A DNA stretch of 9,346 nucleotides, from contig CAJMCT010000037.1 in NCBI GenBank assembly GCA_905211955.1, forward strand, positions 1 through 9,346, written 5' to 3'. The position numbers were made by a program, and so were the translations under genes. Below the pieces are notes generated by a model. That model had not been told where the DNA came from and searched no databases. It worked only from the letters and a program-made list of their open reading frames with translations. This DNA comes from an uncultured Eubacteriales bacterium. GTDB lineage: Bacteria; Bacillota; Clostridia; Christensenellales; Borkfalkiaceae. This document shows positions 6,330 through 9,346 of this stretch, in pieces; the first letter of the stretch is position 1; the number at the start of each line of letters is the position of its first letter.

Positions 6330-7163
6330 ATGATAGGTGCAATTATAGGAGATATCGTTGGTAGTAGATTTGAGTTTGTGGAAGACGGCTATCGTGGGAA
6401 AGATTTTGCGTTATTTGCAAGCGGATGTCGTTTTACGGACGACAGTTTAATGACGCTTGCCGTTGCAAAATCATTATTGCTAAGCAAGGGTAATTACGAT
6501 AATTTGGGAGAATTAACTATTCAAATAATGAAAGATATCGCAAAGCCTTATCCAAGAATAGGTTGGGGCGGTATGTTTTATAAATGGTTGTTTGAAAGGA
6601 GTGTTCCTTATAACAGTTACGGAAATGGGGCAGGTATGAGAATAAGCCCTGTCGGTTGGGTTGCTGAAACGGAAGAAGAAGTTAAGATGCTTTCTAAAAA
6701 GGTGACGGAAGTTTCTCATAATCACCCTGTCGGAATAAAAGGCGCAGAAGCGATTGCCATGGCAGTATATCTTGCAAGAATTGGCAACGATAAGGCATAT
6801 ATTCGTGAAAGAATGAGTGAGTATTATCCAAAGTTGAAAGATAAATACTTTGCTATTAAATGGTTGATGGGAAATTACGGTTATGACGATTGGGGTGCTT
6901 GGGTGACTTGTGAAGGGAGTATTCCACACGCTATCGTTGCGTTTTTAGACGGAGAAAACTTTGAAGACGTAATTCGTAATGCCGTTGGTATCGGTGGGGA
7001 TTCTGATACAATCGGCGCGATGGCAGGAAGCATTGCTGAAGCGTATTATGGAGTTTCTATTGAATTAGAAGAAAAAGCTTTAAGTTATCTACCCAAAGAT
7101 TTGCAAGGCTTGTGTCACGCTTTTAGAACGATAAAAAAGAACAGAATACATATAAAGCAATAA
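6330..7163 (+). CDS. ADP-ribosylglycohydrolase (DraG/ARH family)
   Basis: 277 residues, normal full length for the bacterial family. It should hydrolyse ADP-ribose from modified proteins or other acceptors, using a bound metal pair (family knowledge). The N-terminus IGAIIGDIVGSRFEF and the metal-binding TDD at 36-38 (within FTDDSLMT) are typical. SHNHPVGIKGAEAIA lies mid-protein, and the C-terminal metal ligands are in IGGDSDTIGAMAG, D224, D226 and T227. All expected metal ligands are present, so it is probably active. The start has GGGAGG at 6316-6321, 8 bases upstream, lying inside the preceding micro-ORF. No partner ADP-ribosyltransferase is visible in the window. The acceptor is unknown: it could reverse a host-, phage- or element-encoded ADP-ribosylation. 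Confidence 0.92.
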   Translation: MIGAIIGDIVGSRFEFVEDGYRGKDFALFASGCRFTDDSLMTLAVAKSLLLSKGNYDNLGELTIQIMKDIAKPYPRIGWGGMFYKWLFERSVPYNSYGNGAGMRISPVGWVAETEEEVKMLSKKVTEVSHNHPVGIKGAEAIAMAVYLARIGNDKAYIRERMSEYYPKLKDKYFAIKWLMGNYGYDDWGAWVTCEGSIPHAIVAFLDGENFEDVIRNAVGIGGDSDTIGAMAGSIAEAYYGVSIELEEKALSYLPKDLQGLCHAFRTIKKNRIHIKQ

Positions 7164-7202
7164 AAGAACAACATTGAAATTTTTTGAAACGATAATAATA
7201 TT

Positions 7203-7279
7203 TCTTTACTATCAACATAAAAACTATTGCAAAATCTTTACTTTTGGGGTAAAATATTACCATAATAAGTAAAGATTTT
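7203..7279. promoter_or_regulatory. operator-like boxes around the fic promoter
   Basis: A perfect 13-bp inverted repeat, AAAATCTTTACTT (7231-7243) and AAGTAAAGATTTT (7267-7279), brackets the -10 box. Its core TCTTTACT (7235-7242) occurs once more upstream at 7203-7210, exactly 32 bases earlier, and inverted at 7268-7275. A smaller palindrome, GGTAA/TTACC (7248-7261), lies in the centre. The layout suits repression by a DNA-binding protein, most simply the HTH domain of the Fic protein (inference). Confidence 0.6.
7227..7255 (+). promoter_or_regulatory. SigA-type promoter of fic-DUF4238
   Basis: TTGCAA (7227-7232) and TAAAAT (7250-7255) are 17 bases apart. Transcription should start near 7262, leaving a ~36-base leader before the ATG at 7298. 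The boxes overlap the -35/spacer and the start region, so repressor binding would block polymerase. No clear terminator was seen for the upstream ADP-ribosylglycohydrolase gene, so read-through into fic is possible. Confidence 0.65.
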
Positions 7280-7297
7280 TGTTTTTATAGGTGATAA

Positions 7298-8197
7298 ATG
7301 ATAATCAATGAAGTTAAATTGAAAGAATTGCTTAAAAAGAAAGGTATTACAAAGTCTGCTCTTTGCGATGAAATCGGTATTTCTTCAAGAACTATTGCTA
7401 AAATTGGGAAAGGCGAAGATATTAACGACAAGGTTGCTCAAAAGATAGCCGAGTTTTTAGGTGTAGAAAATACGGACTTGGTAGAAGACAACGTTATACT
7501 TAAAACCTTGCAAACGGAAAAGAAGTTAAAGGTCAGCGGTGGGCTTTATCACGAAACGCAAATCAAGTTAACGTATAATTCTAACCACATAGAGGGAAGC
7601 AAACTAACGGAAGAACAAACTCGTTATATTTTTGAGACTAAAACGGTTGGCGAATTGCCGTCAAACGTTCAAATAGATGATATTATTGAAACGAATAATC
7701 ACTTTAGGTGTATTGACTACGTTATAGACAATGCTGTGGACGAGCTTTCTGAAGATTTTATTTTAACTTTGCAAAAAATCTTAAAAGAAGGAACGGAGCA
7801 TGCTAAAACTTACGGAGCAGGCAAGTATAAAGCTTTACCGAACGTGGTAGGTGGTATAGAAACTGCAAAGCCTGCTGACGTTGCTTTAGAGATAAAGAAA
7901 CTTATCGCCTGGTATAATTCAATTAAAAAAGTTGCTTTTGAAGATATAGTTGAATTCCATTATCGTTTTGAGACGATTCACCCGTTCCAAGACGGAAATG
8001 GTAGAATTGGTCGTCTTATAGCATTTAAACAATGTTTAAAGAATAACTTTATTCCATTTTATATAGACGATGCTAATAAGTGGCTTTATTATCGTGGACT
8101 TCGTGAATGGAAGAGTGAAAAGAATTATTTAATTGAAACTTGCCGTTTTGGTCAAGATCAATATAAAATGATTTTGAGTTATTTTGATATAAGATAG
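7298..8197 (+). CDS. fic: HTH-Fic protein (probable AMP-transferase, class II)
   Basis: 299 residues; ATG with AGGTG 5 bases upstream. Residues ~7-56 form a Cro/C1-type helix-turn-helix (KSALCDEIGISSRTIAKIGKG). The Fic core carries the complete motif HPFQDGNGRIGR at 228-239, with catalytic H228, so nucleotide transfer, usually AMP from ATP to a Ser/Thr/Tyr hydroxyl, is expected. An inhibitory helix motif S-x-x-x-E-G lies ahead of the core at 95-100 (SNHIEG), marking a class II enzyme that restrains itself through E99. No separate antitoxin is therefore needed. The DNA-binding domain and the repeats in its promoter suggest autoregulation. The TAG stop overlaps the ribosome binding site of the next gene, so the two are probably one operon. 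The target protein is unknown. Confidence 0.93.
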   Translation: MIINEVKLKELLKKKGITKSALCDEIGISSRTIAKIGKGEDINDKVAQKIAEFLGVENTDLVEDNVILKTLQTEKKLKVSGGLYHETQIKLTYNSNHIEGSKLTEEQTRYIFETKTVGELPSNVQIDDIIETNNHFRCIDYVIDNAVDELSEDFILTLQKILKEGTEHAKTYGAGKYKALPNVVGGIETAKPADVALEIKKLIAWYNSIKKVAFEDIVEFHYRFETIHPFQDGNGRIGRLIAFKQCLKNNFIPFYIDDANKWLYYRGLREWKSEKNYLIETCRFGQDQYKMILSYFDIR

Positions 8198-8207
8198 AGG
8201 GTAACCT

Positions 8208-9346
8208 ATGGCAAAGAATCATTACGTATCGCAATTTATAATAAAAAGATTTTCAGATGCAATTAACGTTTTTAATATTCATACTGGAAAAATAGACGAA
8301 AGCAAAAGACCTCATAAAGTATTTTATAAAGATGATATTTATGATGCAGAGTTGGAAAAGTTTATGAATTGCAACATTGAAAGCCGAGTTGCAAACTTGT
8401 TGAGTCACAAGTTGTTGGTTGGTGGCGATATTACTCTGACACGGGCTGATTTGTTTTTACTCAAAAGATATATGTTGCTTTGTAGCGTGAGAACGATGGA
8501 TGTCGCACAATTTAAGAAGACATTGTTAAATTTTGAGCACAACGCAGACCGATATCTTGACTTGAGAACGAAAACTTTCAACGATAAAGTAATGTTGCCT
8601 AAAACTAGAGAGTTAAATATAAGTGATTCAGAATTGTATTTGAGGGGATTAAAAGTTTTTGCTAAAACAAAAGATATTCGTGATATTATGGATAACCCTT
8701 TAGCGACAAGAGAAATGATTGCGTGGGCGATTCCATTTATTGATGGCTATTTAGCCTTTTGGGATGCGCCTAACGACAAGGAATATGTTCTAACCGACTG
8801 CGGAATGTGTAGTGAATATGAGGGTTTTCACTTGATGACGGGTGGTGTTGATATCTCAAAAAATTCTTTTTTGTGGGCAAAGGTTAAAGAAGGAAAGGTT
8901 GAATATAGCTCTGTGATGCTTAGCCAAATGGTAATGTTTGAAAATTATAGTATTTTTAATATTACAAGTAAAAGGTCTATGATTTTAATTAATCCATTCT
9001 TTAGACTATATTATGGACAAAAAGTAATGCTTACGGGGGACAACTGGTTAAGGGATTATTGCATTTTGGAAAAGCCAGATATATGGCCCGCAATCCTACA
9101 AAATAGAGAGATATTTGCCGTGCCAAAAAATAGATATAAAATAGCCGAAAGGTTTTTTAGCGAAGAGGATGAATTTATATATCAACCTAAGGTGTTAACA
9201 AATGAAGATTTAATTTATATAAATACCTTAATGCTATCTCAAACAAAGGAGATTATCGGTTTTAATAATGCTACAAAAATTATTGATTCCATCTATTATT
9301 ATGTTTGGTATAATGCAAATTTTAACTCAGTTAAGAGCAATTCGGA
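8208..9346 (+). CDS. DUF4238-like protein, 3' end cut by window edge
   Basis: An open frame of at least 379 codons runs off the right edge without a stop. ATG at 8208 has GAGGG (8197-8201) 6 bases upstream, beginning at the last base of the fic stop codon, so it is very likely translated from the same message. The N-terminus NHYVSQFIIKRFSD fits the H-[YF]-V-[PS]-Q-[FY]-x-[LI]-[KR]-x-F signature of DUF4238. Further features are WAIPFIDGYLAFWD, a patch DCGMCSEYEG, and MILINPFFRLYYG, like the 'l.l.P' region late in DUF4238 proteins. No signal peptide or membrane helix is seen. DUF4238 has no established activity, as far as I know. Coupling to fic hints at a functional pair, which is inference. 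Family call is from motif memory only. Confidence 0.75.
   Translation, partial: MAKNHYVSQFIIKRFSDAINVFNIHTGKIDESKRPHKVFYKDDIYDAELEKFMNCNIESRVANLLSHKLLVGGDITLTRADLFLLKRYMLLCSVRTMDVAQFKKTLLNFEHNADRYLDLRTKTFNDKVMLPKTRELNISDSELYLRGLKVFAKTKDIRDIMDNPLATREMIAWAIPFIDGYLAFWDAPNDKEYVLTDCGMCSEYEGFHLMTGGVDISKNSFLWAKVKEGKVEYSSVMLSQMVMFENYSIFNITSKRSMILINPFFRLYYGQKVMLTGDNWLRDYCILEKPDIWPAILQNREIFAVPKNRYKIAERFFSEEDEFIYQPKVLTNEDLIYINTLMLSQTKEIIGFNNATKIIDSIYYYVWYNANFNSVKSNS

Noticed and set aside
1227..6929. Several reverse-strand open frames of 60-140 codons (for example 1227-1550, 2643-2882, 5146-5427, 6513-6929)
   Set aside because: Each lies fully inside a strongly supported plus-strand gene, and none shows a recognisable domain or convincing ribosome binding site.
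6330..8197. ADP-ribosylglycohydrolase and Fic as a toxin-antitoxin pair
   Set aside because: The hydrolase removes ADP-ribose, not AMP, and the Fic protein carries its own inhibitory motif; separate promoter and boxes also argue against a simple pair.
1..9346. CRISPR array, tRNA or rRNA genes, insertion sequence ends
   Set aside because: No regularly spaced repeats, no cloverleaf-like or rRNA-like sequence, and no transposase or recombinase motif was seen on either strand.

Overview
The window looks like chromosomal or integrated-element DNA from a low-GC Gram-positive bacterium, most likely an uncultured gut Clostridia-type Bacillota. The support is AT-rich coding sequence, strong AGGAGG-type ribosome binding sites, SigA-type promoters, hairpin-plus-T terminators, standard stop usage, and a C-terminal module on RlmD that I associate with mobile elements of gut Clostridia. 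All genes are on the plus strand.

Layout. (1) 59-1756: an RlmD-type 23S rRNA uracil methyltransferase. After residue ~460 it carries a ~105-residue extension whose GC content is clearly higher than that of the genes on either side. It ends at a good terminator (1765-1800). The rlmD/rum gene family is a known integration target for mobile elements, so the genes to the right may be element cargo. (2) 1864-4470: the most unusual gene, an 868-residue single-subunit polymerase of the eukaryotic RNAi RNA-dependent RNA polymerase superfamily (QDE-1/RDR/YonO-like). It has its own near-consensus promoter (1817-1845) and a perfect 12-bp terminator (4502-4532). (3) 4624-5913: a soluble FtsH-like AAA+ ATPase/M41 zinc peptidase with no membrane anchor and no recognisable pore-loop aromatic motif. 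(4) 5994-6329: two small ORFs (78 and 28 codons) leading directly into (5) 6330-7163, an ADP-ribosylglycohydrolase. (6) 7164-7297: a regulatory intergenic region with a promoter bracketed by a 13-bp inverted repeat. (7) 7298-8197: an HTH-Fic protein with a class II inhibitory motif. (8) 8208-window end: a DUF4238-like gene, cut off by the window edge and probably co-transcribed with fic.

How the genes might work together (inference): the polymerase and the FtsH-like protease may form one accessory module. The ADP-ribosylglycohydrolase and Fic/DUF4238 genes look like further accessory or defence-type cargo that adds or removes nucleotide modifications on proteins. The polymerase is the main candidate for an undescribed system. 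Its template (RNA or DNA) and biological role cannot be read from the sequence.
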